DNA of 64,000 bases from Orthonyx spaldingii (taxonomy: Eukaryota > Chordata > Aves > Passeriformes > Orthonychidae): NCBI GenBank assembly GCA_013397795.1, contig VZTJ01002463.1, positions 124,001 through 188,000 of the forward strand, written 5' to 3'. A program made the translations under genes and the position numbers. This document shows positions 12,101-23,930 of this stretch, one piece after another (within the stretch, counting starts at the first letter, position 1; every line of letters starts with the position of its first letter). The notes below the pieces were generated by a model, which did no database searches, was not told the origin of the DNA, and saw only the letters and a list, made by a program, of their open reading frames with translations.

Positions 12101-15100
12101 ATTTATCACCCACCAGATTAAGTCGATAAAAAGGGGATTATGGGCAGTTCATTTGCAGCACAACACAGACATAAAACTATAATAAGTTACTGAGATAATG
12201 AGGCAGCAGGACATAAAAACTCCTGCACACAAAGACAGCCTGTGCTCTCAGAAGCAACAATTCACTTAGAAGCACACCTTCCCTGCGAGCCGCTTCATAA
12301 CCGCCCATGCTGTTTCCTCTATCTCATTTAGGAGTATTCCCAAAGGTTGGAAGTGAAAAGTACAATTATCTGCTAGGCTGGCTGGGTGTTTTCACTCTAG
12401 AATCCTTTTGTCTTCCTTATGGCAGTCCCAGTCCCTGTTTAGGATAGAGGGACCAAGCACAGCTTCCCAAACACAACCTTAGCATAGCTTTGAGCCTGTT
12501 GATTTTACTAATGGCCTCAGGGGACACAGACCTACATAAATCTACAAATAATAATTTGTTCCTCTTAATTCAGCTAGAAAAAGCAGCAAAACACATCAAG
12601 GAAGGAGAGACTTACCCAAAATGTTGCTTGATCAATTTGATTAAAAGAAAATGGGTCATATCATTAAAAAATCCTCCCTCCAAAAGGAAGTCTCATCCAT
12701 CTGCTTCCAAACAATATCCCCAGTCATTAGCTGGGCTATACTGGAAATGTCCCATCTTATTTTTCCAGCTTCCCTTTGTATTTCTTTCCTCTTGCTCTTT
12801 GAATTTGACTTTGCCCTGATCCAAGGAGGAAAGCCCTTAATCAAATGTAGCCTGTGCTAAAGGAATATTTCTCAGGCAGACCTGTGTAAATACACAATAT
12901 CTCAATTACCTTCCAATAGCTGTAGCGTTTTGGGTTTGAAATGTTGCCCTCTGATGGCCCCACCATCCTATCCATCACAGTGACCATTCAAAGGCCCACA
13001 ACACACTAATAACAGGAAAGGCATTTCGGGAGCACAGCCGAGCTGCCCGTGATATACACCAAATGCTGAATGGAAATATTTTATTTTCACAGCAGCCAAT
13101 ATATGAGACACAGCTACAGGGATTTAAATATGATACTCGGGCTCATTCGTAAAGCAAGCACAGATAACAAGGATTTACTGAATGTTACTGTCTGACTTGG
13201 CCAGCTTTCCCAAAGGGATCATTAAGATGCTAAGAAAGTGTTTTGTCTGTATTTTTTTGGGAATTAAGTCCGCTTTCAGGAGTTCCTGCATGTTCAGCAG
13301 AAAAACTTTCAGATATTTGAGTTTTTCTTGGCCCACACTCAGACAAGTAGCACTTTTGTGTGAAGGATCTTGAAAAAGTTGGCCTGTGAGTACTTTGCCA
13401 GTCCTACAGCCAGCCTGGTGCTCCCTGGCTCAGTCCATGGGTGGGAGCAGCCCCAGGGCACAGATTGGGACCACAGCTTCAGGCAAAGAACACATTCCTT
13501 CTGCTGAGCACAGGGGTCACCCAAAAAGCAGCTGCTGCCAAAATACACATGGTCAGCAAGCAGTTCTGCATACCTTCCTGACAGAAATCAAAAAACCCTG
13601 TTTTGGCACACTCTGCCTTTGCTGACCATCGCCACATCACTCACATCAGTTGCTGCTGTGCTGCACTGGTTCACACCTTGGGTTATTTTTACATGAATAT
13701 ACACCCTGAAGGTGGATTCACATGAATTTTGACAACTAACCAGTGAGATACAAGATTCATTTGGGGTAAAACTTCCTTTTTTTTTCCCCCAAGCACATGA
13801 GCACAGATTTTCTTTATCCCTGTAAGTCCAAAATTATTGAGCTTTGCAAGGTCCTTTTGAATCATATTTTTATCCTGACCCTTCCTACCCTACATTAGTG
13901 TAATGTTCAAATTACAAGGCACATAAAAGTCACTTCTGATACTTCATGAATGGGTCTGCAGCATCCAGAAGGTCCAAATTTTATTCCCTTCAAGTTCTGA
14001 ACAGGTGGTGAGGGGTTTTATGTGCCTGAACTGCAATGTGCTCCTCATTGCCTTTAATCTGCCTTTGCAGATCCATTCAGGAAAGGTTGATATTAGAGAA
14101 GTGTTTACTTCAGCTTAATCCATTAATGTTTATGAAGTGCTGTCAGAATACAAAGTGTTGTATGTTTAGGAGGGTGACTTTAACATTATTGTGGCTTCAA
14201 CTAATACATAAATAATCATGGGACAAAGTGGTGTCCAATAACTGTCATTGTGGCTCTATTGCCTCTACTTGGAGCTCATTTTTGTCCTTTGATTATACCA
14301 CAGAACTTTGTTTGCCTGTGTACAAGTGAAGCATGATCAACCCTGGTTCTATATATCCTCTTCAGTCTGCCTAAAATTAACAGGTTTTCAAGGGTTTTAA
14401 GGTCAATATCAAGTCCTTTTGAACACAGGAGTTTAATTCATGGCTTAGACAGCAAGGTCTGCATGGAGAGCTATGAGCTTTTATTAAACCAGTGAATACA
14501 CCTGAAGAACAAAAATGCTTTTGGGCACACAAGCTCTTCTTTAGGTCAGAAACTTTGCATTGTGCAGAGCTGCAGAGCACAGCTACAGCTGCATCACTGG
14601 TGCATTTGTACTGGGCAAACCTTGAACAGAAACCATTTTATTTCTGAAAAGCAGCCACTTTTCCCCAGAATTATATTAAAAAGAGGGCAGATTTCTTTAT
14701 CCCTCTGTTAGGTCAGCAAGGGCACATCTTCATGGTGCTGTGGCAGGTGGTACAGAAGTGTTGGAAATAGCATTGACCCAAGGTGGCAAGGGCAGCCTGA
14801 CACCACACAAACACCAGCCTGGTCCTGAATTACACACCTGTGTCAGTGCACTGGTAAAGCCAGCCTAGCTTTTTATGTGGTTCTTCTGCTCACAACTTTA
14901 GAATGATCTTGTCCTTTTAGGGTAGAGATGTCCTAAATTTGATAGTGAGTACGGATGGGGCAGGGGCAGAAAGCTTTGATTTGGACCGGTGGCACAGCCT
15001 GGATCCATGTGGGATGGAACACATGTCCATCCAGACACTGCTGTGGTCCTACCTATATGATAAAAAAGCATCACCCTCTCATAATACACATCCTCACTTG

Positions 15101-15268
15101 GGGGTTTCTCCCACCACTACATGGGGAAGAGGTCTGTGGGCTGTGATGTGCCTTCAGCATGCATGGAGCTTGTCTCTGCCTGAAAACCTATACCACAGCC
15201 AGCCCTACTGAAGAGCTTGCCTGGGGGGTGGACAGGGCATGCTCACCCCCTAGAAGGACACTAAGAAA
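9186..15268. other. Long unique non-coding stretch
   Basis: Six kilobases without a recognised repeat apart from T/C-rich patches (for example 13778-13793). The largest frame is 109 codons (12490-12819) and has no motif. Blocks such as 9670-9900 and 11340-11760 are AT-rich, rich in ATTA and TAAT cores and free of repeats, which is typical of conserved regulatory DNA. Conservation cannot be tested here. Confidence 0.45.
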
Positions 15269-15400
15269 TGTAGCAATGTGTGATAGGTCATTTTGTGAGA
15301 TGCTTGTTTTGTAAAAGGGTATGAAAAGAGTTTGCCATTTGTAATAAATGTTCTAGTTTCTCTGCCAGGCTGGGACCGTGCCTCAGTCGCCACAACCACA
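15269..15400 (+). mobile_element. Possible LTR relic (ERVK-like 3' portion)
   Basis: tgtagcaatgtgtgatagg is followed by gtaaaagggtatgaaaagag (a weak TATA position). An AATAAA signal lies at 15343-15348. The 3' part, ccgtgcctcagtcgccacaa, resembles the U5 end of short avian ERVK LTRs. No target duplication was found and both ends are guesses. No internal retroviral sequence flanks it. Confidence 0.4.
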
Positions 15401-16983
15401 AACCCTAGCAGATGCACCTAATCATGTGCTCATTGGTTACAGGGATCATCAATAACTTGCACTCCTTTTAAGTTCCAGTTCAAGCTAAATGGATCTTCTA
15501 TTGCAGTCACTTGGGGAAAAATCAGTTTTCTGCCTAAGCAAGACTTCACATCAATCAGGTTAATAGGAGTGTTAGAACATTTCCTAATTATAATTACAAA
15601 CATTTGTAGGCTTCCTAGTGATGAGAGCTCATCCCATCCCATCATGTTAAATCACCTTGGGGCTGCCTGATGAGGAGGCACAAAGCCAGCAGGATGGCAG
15701 CAGCCCTCAGCCTGCCCTACCCTGGGTGCATCATGAGCAGTGACTAACACGGGGCTCTGGTCCTCAGGCGGATAAAGTGCAGACCTGACGTGGGTGGGCA
15801 GAGAGGTGGTGCCCCTGGTCAGATTCACACGGGTGTCACTTCCATACAAAGTCCTTTCCTTGTTCCATGTAATATCCTGACACCAGTTCCAGGGCAGCCC
15901 GTTGTCAGGCTTTTCCAGCCTCGGGATATGGCAATGAGCTTACAGTGACAGCAAGGGAGAGAGGTCAGCCTAGGAAAGAAGAGCACCTGCTAGCTTCAAG
16001 GCCAGCAAGGAAATAGCACAGAGGCCTGAGTCTCAAGTCTATAAATTTTTAAAAAATACATAGAATTTATACCAAAGGCACTTGAGAAGTGATATGATTG
16101 ATCTGAGTCATTCAGCACCAACCAAACACTCCAGTGAATGAAAAAACCCCGTAACATGCTCATAAAACTGCACTCACAGTAAAATCACAGGCAAACATAC
16201 TCCAGCACTCTCCCAAAGTCCACATAGGAAGGTCTTCAGTGGGAAGAAATACATTTCACTCCCCAGGTTTATTTCAGAATTTGCTTAACCTAATAGAAAA
16301 GTGGCACTGCCAAAATTACAGATATCACTGCCCTGCCCAGTGTGTTGCTGTGTATATCTGATAAATTCCATTGTCAGTTATTTCCTGTACTTAGCAAGAA
16401 TTTTTGAGCTCAAAATGCATAATCACCACCTATGCCTTTAAGGTATATATGGTATATATTCTCATGTCTTTCTGTAGGATATGCCCACTTCTCTCTCACT
16501 GATACAAACTGAGATAAGTGATTAAAATTAATGTACCAGATTCAAACTGCCCCTTATCCATTAATCTCATAATAGTCAAAAGTATCTTGAAAAATATCTA
16601 TACTGCAGGTCTTGAGTTGGGATTTTTAAAGTGCTATTAATAGTATATACTTATCAAAAGGTACCTAGCTAGCACATACACTTGCACCTTCTTAAAGTTT
16701 AATCACTTCAATAACTTAGTTTCAATTTAGCTTTCAGAGCATTGGAAGAACCTCTCTTGTCAGAGCCCTTGCCTGAGGCTTTGCACTGGGGAGGAGTTGG
16801 CTGAGCATCAACATCAAAGATGTGCAACCAGCTTAGTAATGTGCTCCATGTTTGGATAAAGTACCCAAAGAAGTTCACTTGGACTTTTTTCCTCAAAGAA
16901 AAAAAATTGCAATTTCTCTGCAAAGAACATGCCTTGCTGTAGACACTGGCTTGTGTGGGATTGTCCTGGTGTTAGTCATCAAA
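15401..16983. other. Unique non-coding sequence, nothing recognised
   Basis: Contains a dinucleotide-like TATA patch (16443-16460) and otherwise unique sequence. The short frames (15430-15645, 15652-15849, 16708-16923) have no motif. Confidence 0.5.
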
Positions 16984-17410
16984 TTTTAGTTTAGTTTGGA
17001 AGGGTCCTTAAAGCTCATCTCCTTCCAGCCCCTGCCATGGGCAGGGACACCTTCCACTAGATGAGGGTACTCCAAGTCACATCTAACTTGGCCTTGAACA
17101 CTTCCAGGGATGGGGCAGCCACAGCTTCTCTGGGCAACCAGTGCCAGGGCCTCAGCACCCTCACAGTCAAGGATTTCTTCCTAAGAGCTAATCTAACCCT
17201 GCCCTCTGACAGTGGGAAGCCCCCTTGTCCTGTCACTCCAGGCCCTTGCCTAAAGTCCCTCTCCTGCTCTCCCATTGCCCCTTCAGGTACTGGGAGGGGC
17301 TCCAAAGGTCTCCCCAGAGCTTTCCTTTCTCCAGGCTAAGCAACCCCAGCTCACAGAGCTTGTGCATGTGCTGCAGTACCCTGGATCCAGCCACTGCCTC
17401 TGGCAAAGAA
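16984..17410 (-). mobile_element. CR1 LINE 3' end, longest copy in the window
   Basis: The plus strand runs ttagtttagtttggaagggt, ccctgccatgggcagggaca, cttccagggatggggcagcc, agcttctctgggcaaccagt and ccctcacagtcaaggatttc. It then goes further upstream in the element: cccttgtcctgtcactccag, cattgccccttcaggtactg, gaggggctccaaaggtctcc and tttctccaggctaagcaacc. About 425 bases remain, reaching the 'acagaggggcaacctcc'-type segment beyond the usual truncation point. Similarity fades near 17410. Six overlapping frames over this copy (17057-17616) come from its GC-rich repeat sequence. Confidence 0.94.
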
Positions 17411-20264
17411 CACCCCTCATCTACGTTGATCTTGCACTGAGCCAGTGGGGCCAGCAAACTGCTCTGCTGGCTGCCAAAATAAGTGGGCAGGGGCAGCTCT
17501 ATAGGCACAGGGGCTGCTTGGGTTCAGGTGCTGAAGGTCCCTGGGTGATGCATTCACCAGCACTGAGAGGGCAGATGACACATGGTGATGGCACTACCTG
17601 TGCTTTTGTGCTCTGAACACAGATTGCAGCAAGGTGGAATTTAAGGAACAGCTTAGCATTGACCTAACTGTGTTCCACAGGAGTCAATCCATTTTCAGTA
17701 CAGAGATCGGCAATAACAACACTGAGTCCTCTGAAACAGTCGACTCCAGGTGTTTGGAGAAGCCAGAACAGACTTTAGTGCAAGTATTTATACAGATAAT
17801 GGGAATTTCTTTGCCAAACCTGACTCTTGAATGTGTAATAAATATTACATTTGGGGTCTAAATGCTTGCGGCCTGCCTCTGTCCTCCTGCAGGCAACAGG
17901 AGGCTCAGCCCAGGTTCTTAAAATTGCAAATCCCACAGAGTGGGAAGGGTGAAATCTCTTTCCTTTTTTTGTTTGTTATGGTTTGAGGATTTAGATTTTT
18001 GGGGGGAGTTTTGGTGGGTTTTTTTAAACTGAACTGCAGCTACCCAAGACAAAATTTGCAAAATTTGTTCACAGAGTCTGCGAATGTATTCTTGAAAGAA
18101 ATAATAGAACAGAAAACACAGAACATGTTCTTGAGCTGCTTCCAAACAGGACAGGAAAAATCATTATCCAAGGCAAGATAACTGAAAGGCTCCATCCACC
18201 TCGGTTATTTTCTTCAACTCGTCCCCAAATCAAACACATTTTTTTCCCACATTTACTCACTGAGATACTTGAATTGAAAGTAGCACCTTTAATTCCCAAG
18301 GTACTCTCTATTGCTTACTCCTCAATTAAAAATCAGCCTGACTTGCCTCAGAAATTGGTTGTATCAGGAAAATGACGATGTCAGGAGCAGATGGAAAATG
18401 AGCAGGAAGAGCAGACAAACTCTTTAAGACACAAGGATTCTGTTTTCATGCACATTCTGTTTAATAAGAAAAGTTGAGATCTGAACAGAAAACAGTGTAT
18501 GTGAAGAGCTGATTGAAATATAATTGCTTCTAAACATAATACTTCTCAATCTTTCCCAGCAATTATAAACATTTTCTTAAATATTCTTTCCCCCTCTCTC
18601 TCTTGCAGTATTTCCCACTGACTTTAATAAAGTGCTGCATAACCATCTGAGTTTTGGAAGCATTTGAACAACAAACAGAAATTACTGGGAGAAGAAAAAA
18701 GTTTTTCATTGTTGGCAGGTGTTTCTAAGAGCTTTTACAAAGTTTTATTTGGTAGTTTTCCAAGCTGCCTCATATTCATATATAATACAGATATCTCTGA
18801 TGCTGTTTTTAGTTGTTTTATACCTATGAATGTACACGTGCAAGGGGGAGTGCATTAACACCAAATCACATTTTGCTTCTCCGATAAGAAAAACTTCTGA
18901 ATATTTGAAAGGAAATTGCATTGGTATTATCTTTAAACAACTGAGTCCTCCCCATTTTTCTGTTTTCTCAGACATACCAAAATAATAAACGGAGACATTA
19001 ATTGGGAAGGCACTCTAAATCGTCATAGACCTCTTGGTCTTTGGAAACTAAGAACTAAATTACTGTAATTGGTAGTTTATTAACAGGAAAATAATGCTAA
19101 ACAACTTCATGTTGCTGTCAGGAATTACATTCGGTAAGCTGTGAAGATGGGGCCCTTGGTGTAACATTTGCATTTTCTCATTTAGAAAGAACAATGATAA
19201 TAGATGAGTGAAGCATGTACAAATTATACACCAAAGAACATTTGCATGGCTGTAAAAAGGCTATCTTGATACTAAAGTGATTAAGCCTATTATTCATTAA
19301 GATACAGGAGTAAGAGGGAAGGAGAAATAGGGAACACATTAACTTTATTTAGAGGCACATATAAAGTGAACTCAGTCCAAAACATTTGAATTTCAAGCAG
19401 ACCTAGATTATAATAGCATCTGATTATATTGCATTTATTATGCAGTGTTAGTATCAGGGTTTTTTCCTTGTATTAGATGAGGTCTGAAGATGTAATGGTG
19501 ACAACCTCTGTTGTTACCCACATCTTTATTTTGACTGCTGCCTCCTCAAACCCATTGCCTGTTCACTCACTGTTTCTCCTGGAAAGCAGTGAGCCCTGTG
19601 CATCATGTCATGGACATGAGCCAAGCAGCCTATCTACAGAAACCCACAACACTTAGTCCAGAAACGGTGGTTTCTTGGATGCTTTTCTCTATTAGCAATT
19701 TCCACTACCTCTCCTGATGTGTTAGCAGTTGACATTCTTCAAAGAAGGATGACTTTAAATATCACCAATTCCTATAAGCAAGAGAGGATAATAGCAAAGC
19801 AGGAGAAAATTGGGTCATTCTAACGCCCTGATGAAAACCAGCAGGGACAGCACACTCAGTGACATGGGCTGCCTCTGTGAAACCAGGACACGGTGTCCTG
19901 CTCTCCATTTGTATATCTTCTCTTCCAGGAAACTCTGAAGAACAGAGAGTTCAAATAAGTTATTCAGTAACTCCAAAATTTGCCTGGCCTGAGGAGAAAT
20001 TTGTTGGGTTAAATGAGTTGTCGTTAGGATTTGAGCAGTCCTTTGCACAATGGCGGTTTCAGAAGCTCTCGTTCCATACCACAGCCTGTAGGCAAGACCC
20101 TAACACAATTGCCCTTTTTAACCCTTGTTAGTTATTTACAAAGATGAGCTATGAGAAATTTATGTAAGGATGTGGAGCTCATAAGACTGCAGCAGGGAAA
20201 GGCACAGATCAGGAGGAAGAGTTTAGGAAGACTGTTTCCACGGCTGTCACAGGGTTATAGTCCC
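17411..20264. other. Unique, partly AT-rich non-coding stretch
   Basis: No repeat recognised. A strong pyrimidine tract plus AG (18586-18609) resembles a splice acceptor but has no matching downstream frame or donor. The 18880-19330 block is described as a regulatory candidate in the findings. Confidence 0.45.
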
Positions 20265-20530
20265 AGATGTTTGTCTAACCTAGTTTTGAAGCCTTTTAAA
20301 ATGTACTGCATGCAGAGGGTGATGTCTTGTTTTAGCACCATTCCCACCTTTTCCTGTCTTCAACATGACAAAAGCTGTTCCCTAATGTCCAACCTGGCTC
20401 TTCTTCAGTATGAACCTGTTTCCTCTTGACACAAGGATAAACAAATCATACCCATCATTTCTATAGCAGGTTTTTACATCCTTGGTGACATTTATAATTT
20501 CTATCCTGGCTGTCTGCCCCTTGGTTTAAG
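20265..20530 (-). mobile_element. Ancient CR1 fragment (internal 3' region)
   Basis: The plus strand shows cagatgtttgtctaacctag, then ttccctaatgtccaacctgg, then a 'tcttgacacaaggataaaca' segment and 'tgtctgccccttggtttaag'. Their order matches the older CR1 subfamilies (reverse complement of 'ttggacattaggaa' and the following region). Divergence is clearly higher than in the other copies, suggesting an age well before passerines. The two ends are approximate. Confidence 0.6.
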
Positions 20531-23051
20531 CAATGCCAGTTGAGACCTACTCATGAGTTCAGTGGAACTGGCCACAGGTGTCCATGGGAGCAAGAATAAC
20601 CATTAACTGCTGCTTCTCAGAAAAACTGGGTTGTGGCTCAACATAAAATATTTGGTGGAATTGTACAATAGGAGTACCATCACCACAATATAAGTAGCTG
20701 CTCTAAGCTGGAGGAAGGGTTCCTGTAAGGTGTTTCAATAGTCTGTGGTGCTTTTGGTGCTGATGGGATGCAGTGGCCACTGTGCTCTGGGGATGCTCAG
20801 CAGGGTGGCTGCAGGGTGCCCTCAGTGCACAGATACAATTCACAGAGTGAATTATTTAGGATGAACAAGGCAGCAGACAGATTGTGGAATATCCTCTGGC
20901 ACACCACTGTTTCCCCAAAAATAAGTCACTGTTCAGTTGGTTTTGTATCTCTGAGTGAACGGGGCTGCCTGGCCCCGTTGCTGCTCGGCTCAGGCTGGGT
21001 GGCTGCTCTGGCTCCAGCACAGCACTTGCATCACGGATCACGTCTCCTCCACTACGTGAGCCCCCATGCGTTACCTTTGCATGCAACAACTTGCACATAA
21101 TGATACAGAGCTCACTTTCCCTGCATAATTAGTTTGGAATCCGATAGCAACATCTTAATTAGGCCTGACCCCTGGAATATTTGACCTAACATCATTCGCC
21201 AGCTCCAAAATATGGTTACATCCACACTGCAAATAAGAATCCTCCCAGCAGTTTCTGTATGAGTAATTTCAATGTCATTCTCCTCTTACAATACAGCCAA
21301 GCGCAGGAATTCTTGGGATGCTGCTGCAACCCCACACCCCTGACTGCCCTACAGGTGGCTGCCTTCTCATTGCATTCCTGCATCAGTGCCAAAGCTGGGA
21401 TTACATTCACTTAAGAAAACCTATTTAGTTAAACTAGGCTGACTGTAGCAGCATGCAACTCACCCTGAACTCGCCACCTAATTATATTCCCAGCAGATTT
21501 CCTGGGAAAGAATTCTCGGGAAAGATTTCCCTGAGCTCCCTGCAGTCACTCCTAGCTAAGCTGAGCAACCTCTCAGCTCACTGGGATCTGCCTGCAAGGG
21601 CTTCAGACACACCTCTATCTCTAGGAAAGACACCAAAAGAAGCAGCTGGGGAGCAGTCGAGATCATAGGCCGAGTGTGGACCTCATAAAACATCCCCACA
21701 TTTATAGGCATGAAACACTGCACCGGGGAGCAGCGGCTCGGGTTTGCAAGCAGCGCTGTATCGCTGAGCACAGGCAGAGCCTACTTCCTGAAGCATAGCA
21801 CAATTTTCCTCCAAGGAAAGCAGCCCATACATTATGCAAAGAATTTACTGTTGGTTTTGAAATACTGCATGATAGGAAGAATGAAACACGTGTCAGATGT
21901 TAGCCACAACACTTAAAGTGCTACTGGAAGAAATGCAGATAGTTCAGCAAGAGAGGTGTTATAAAAGAAGTGCAAATTAGCTATATTTATTTAATCAAAG
22001 CTTTTAAATGCACTTTGTTTCATTTTAAAGACCTGAATCCAACCTATAGGTGTTTAATGTAGTGCCCTCATTTTTGAAGCTAAGGCACAAACAACCAAAA
22101 CCAAGCTCAACACCCAAGAAACTCTCAATATTGCTTTGACAAAATTAGCATTCAAACAGGAAGCAGACACAAGCCAGCCTTGCTGCAGTTCAGTTCCTGG
22201 TTCTCCCATGTTCTGGGGAGGCAGAAGAAGAAATTCACCTCCACCTTGTTGCTGGAGTTAATTTGCTTTCCCATCTCCGTCAGATTGCTGCAATCGGGAA
22301 TCATGTCCCAGCCATCGTGTTGCTCATTCACTCCCCGGCTGAGGGAGAAGGACTCACTAATTTTGCTGTTTCCTCTCACCCTGGAACATCTCTCCTGCCC
22401 CCAAATTCCTCCCTATTACTGTACTGGCAATAACTAACCTCACTAACCTTCCCTGGAACGGCAGCGGTAATTTAGCAGTGCCTGAGTTATGGTCAGGCTC
22501 TCACACCGTTTGAGGCAATGGGAGTCCTGCCATTAGTTTCACTGGGTATTTACTTGCCATTTCACTCCCATGGAAATTCCTCTATTTCCTTAACACACTG
22601 AATTACCTGGGAATGTAGGGGCTGTGATTCATTTTTTATCTGATGTCCTCTCTCTTGACCCCATAATGTAAAGCTTTGTAGGAAAGGCTATAGAGTATGA
22701 GAGGAGTTCAATAACCACCTTTATCAGGGCAGAGCATTTCTGTGCTTGGACGAGAGCACAAACGAAATGGAGCCAAATAGCCACAAGGATCTTTTTGTAA
22801 GCTAAAAAGTATCCCCAGTGCTGCAGTCAAAGGGATGGACGCATCCCCCATGTACTAGACCAAAAATTAAATTTGAAAAATGTGTGTTCATTACATTATT
22901 GAAAAGACTGGTTGAAAGTCTTTCATTCGCCTCAGTCTCAGATTTTTCTGCAATAATTAACATTTTTTACAAGTCTCCCCGTTAAAACCTGAGGTACACA
23001 CAGAACACAAATACATCCCTGTGCTTGCACATACAAGTACAATTTTAGTCA
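20531..23051. other. Unique non-coding sequence, nothing recognised
   Basis: Includes a locally GC-richer patch (20930-21070) with a few CpGs, too small for a CpG island. Frames up to 110 codons (20768-21100) have no motif. No repeat identified. Confidence 0.45.
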
Positions 23052-23056
23052 CTATG
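23052..23056 (+). repeat. Left target-site duplication (ctatg)
   Basis: Five bases directly before the LTR, repeated exactly at 23926-23930 directly after it. Confidence 0.85.
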
Positions 23057-23647
23057 TGTTATAAATAAAATTAGGCAATTGACTTTTGCTTCATTAAGTT
23101 CTCATTATAAGGTTAATAAAGTTACTCAAAGTTCTCAGTTAATTATTGAAAGGTTTAGTGTTAAAAGGAATAGTTATTAAAGGTTGTATTTGTTGTATTG
23201 GTTTTTTTTTCCAATTCCCTAATAATGATTTAAGTTATGCCTTTTGGTTTTCCCTTGGAATAAGTTGAAAATGATAATTGTTTTGTACTTTCCCTGTATA
23301 TAAGTGTTCTTTTTGGTTGGAAAATGTCTTTTTTGTACTTATTTAAGGTGTTAAATGTATGTTTTAAATGTGTTTTACTTTGGAAAAGGTTTGGGGCTCC
23401 CCCAGTTAACTAAGATCCCTAACTGCCAGTTTCTAAAAATAGTAACTTCACTGTCCCTCTGCCACTTGACTCCATGGCAACCATGAATACTAATGAGGCT
23501 CCTTCCCGCCAGAAAGCTACCCCCTAGACAACGACTCAGCCATCGGCGGGCAGGAGGGACCTCACCATTCAAACCTACCAATTGTCAAGGGCCATGGGGG
23601 CTGGACAGGGGGCAGGCAGGGGCGTTCCTGGGCGGGGATAGCAGGCC

Positions 23648-23654
23648 ATAAAAA
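23648..23654 (+). promoter_or_regulatory. TATA-like box of the solo LTR
   Basis: ATAAAAA in a GC-rich setting (ccataaaaagccctg), about 220 bases before the polyadenylation signal. This spacing fits an LTR R region starting near 23675-23680. Confidence 0.65.
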
Positions 23655-23870
23655 GCCCTGTCTCAGGCCAGGAGCTGCCATTTTCTCCTTGGACTAGCCT
23701 GGAGAAAGCCCAGTGTTGGAGGAAGGCCTCTAATTTTCCATCTAAAGCACAGCTCCAACACTGCAGTCCCCTGCCACTGGGGCTTATGCCAATCTTGGAC
23801 ACCTAGGGTCTCCGATCTTGGTAACCTGGGTTTTTCTTTTTCCTTTTTTTTGGACAATTATTTTTTTGTT

Positions 23871-23876
23871 AATAAA
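23871..23876 (+). terminator. LTR polyadenylation signal
   Basis: AATAAA at the end of a T-rich run and 50 bases before the LTR end, as expected near the R/U5 boundary. Confidence 0.7.
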
Positions 23877-23925
23877 CTTACTTTTGCTTTCGATCCTGGA
23901 CTGGAGATTGTCCTTATTTCTGACA

Positions 23926-23930
23926 CTATG
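23926..23930 (+). repeat. Right target-site duplication (ctatg)
   Basis: An exact copy of 23052-23056 directly after the terminal ACA of the LTR. Confidence 0.85.

Larger units (their letters stand above)
23057..23925 (+). mobile_element. Solo LTR of an endogenous retrovirus (ERVL-type)
   Basis: An 869-base unit begins TGTTATAAAT and ends TTTCTGACA. The termini are TGT...ACA and it is bracketed by an exact five-base duplication (ctatg). Five-base duplications are typical of class III (ERVL) elements. The U3 5' half (23057-23400) is very AT-rich and contains TTTTGTACTT twice, 50 bases apart. A GC-rich promoter-proximal part follows. A TATA-like ATAAAAA lies at 23648-23654, and AATAAA at 23871-23876 precedes a short U5. 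No gag, pol or env sequence and no second LTR lie nearby, so this is a solo LTR left by recombination between the two LTRs of a provirus. The intact duplication and intact signals suggest moderate age. Confidence 0.9.

Noticed and set aside
13384..13560. Diverged duplicate of 17384-17520
   Set aside because: Both contain ggcaaagaacac and gctgccaaaata, but the segments between do not align well by eye. Chance or an unrecognised old repeat is as likely.
17057..17616. Cluster of overlapping frames up to 113 codons
   Set aside because: They fall on the CR1 3' end and its GC-rich flank, and several frames and both strands are open together, which points to base composition.
18586..18609. Splice acceptor of a hidden exon
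   Set aside because: The pyrimidine tract plus TTGCAG is strong, but an AATAAA follows within 25 bases and no open frame or donor pairs with it.
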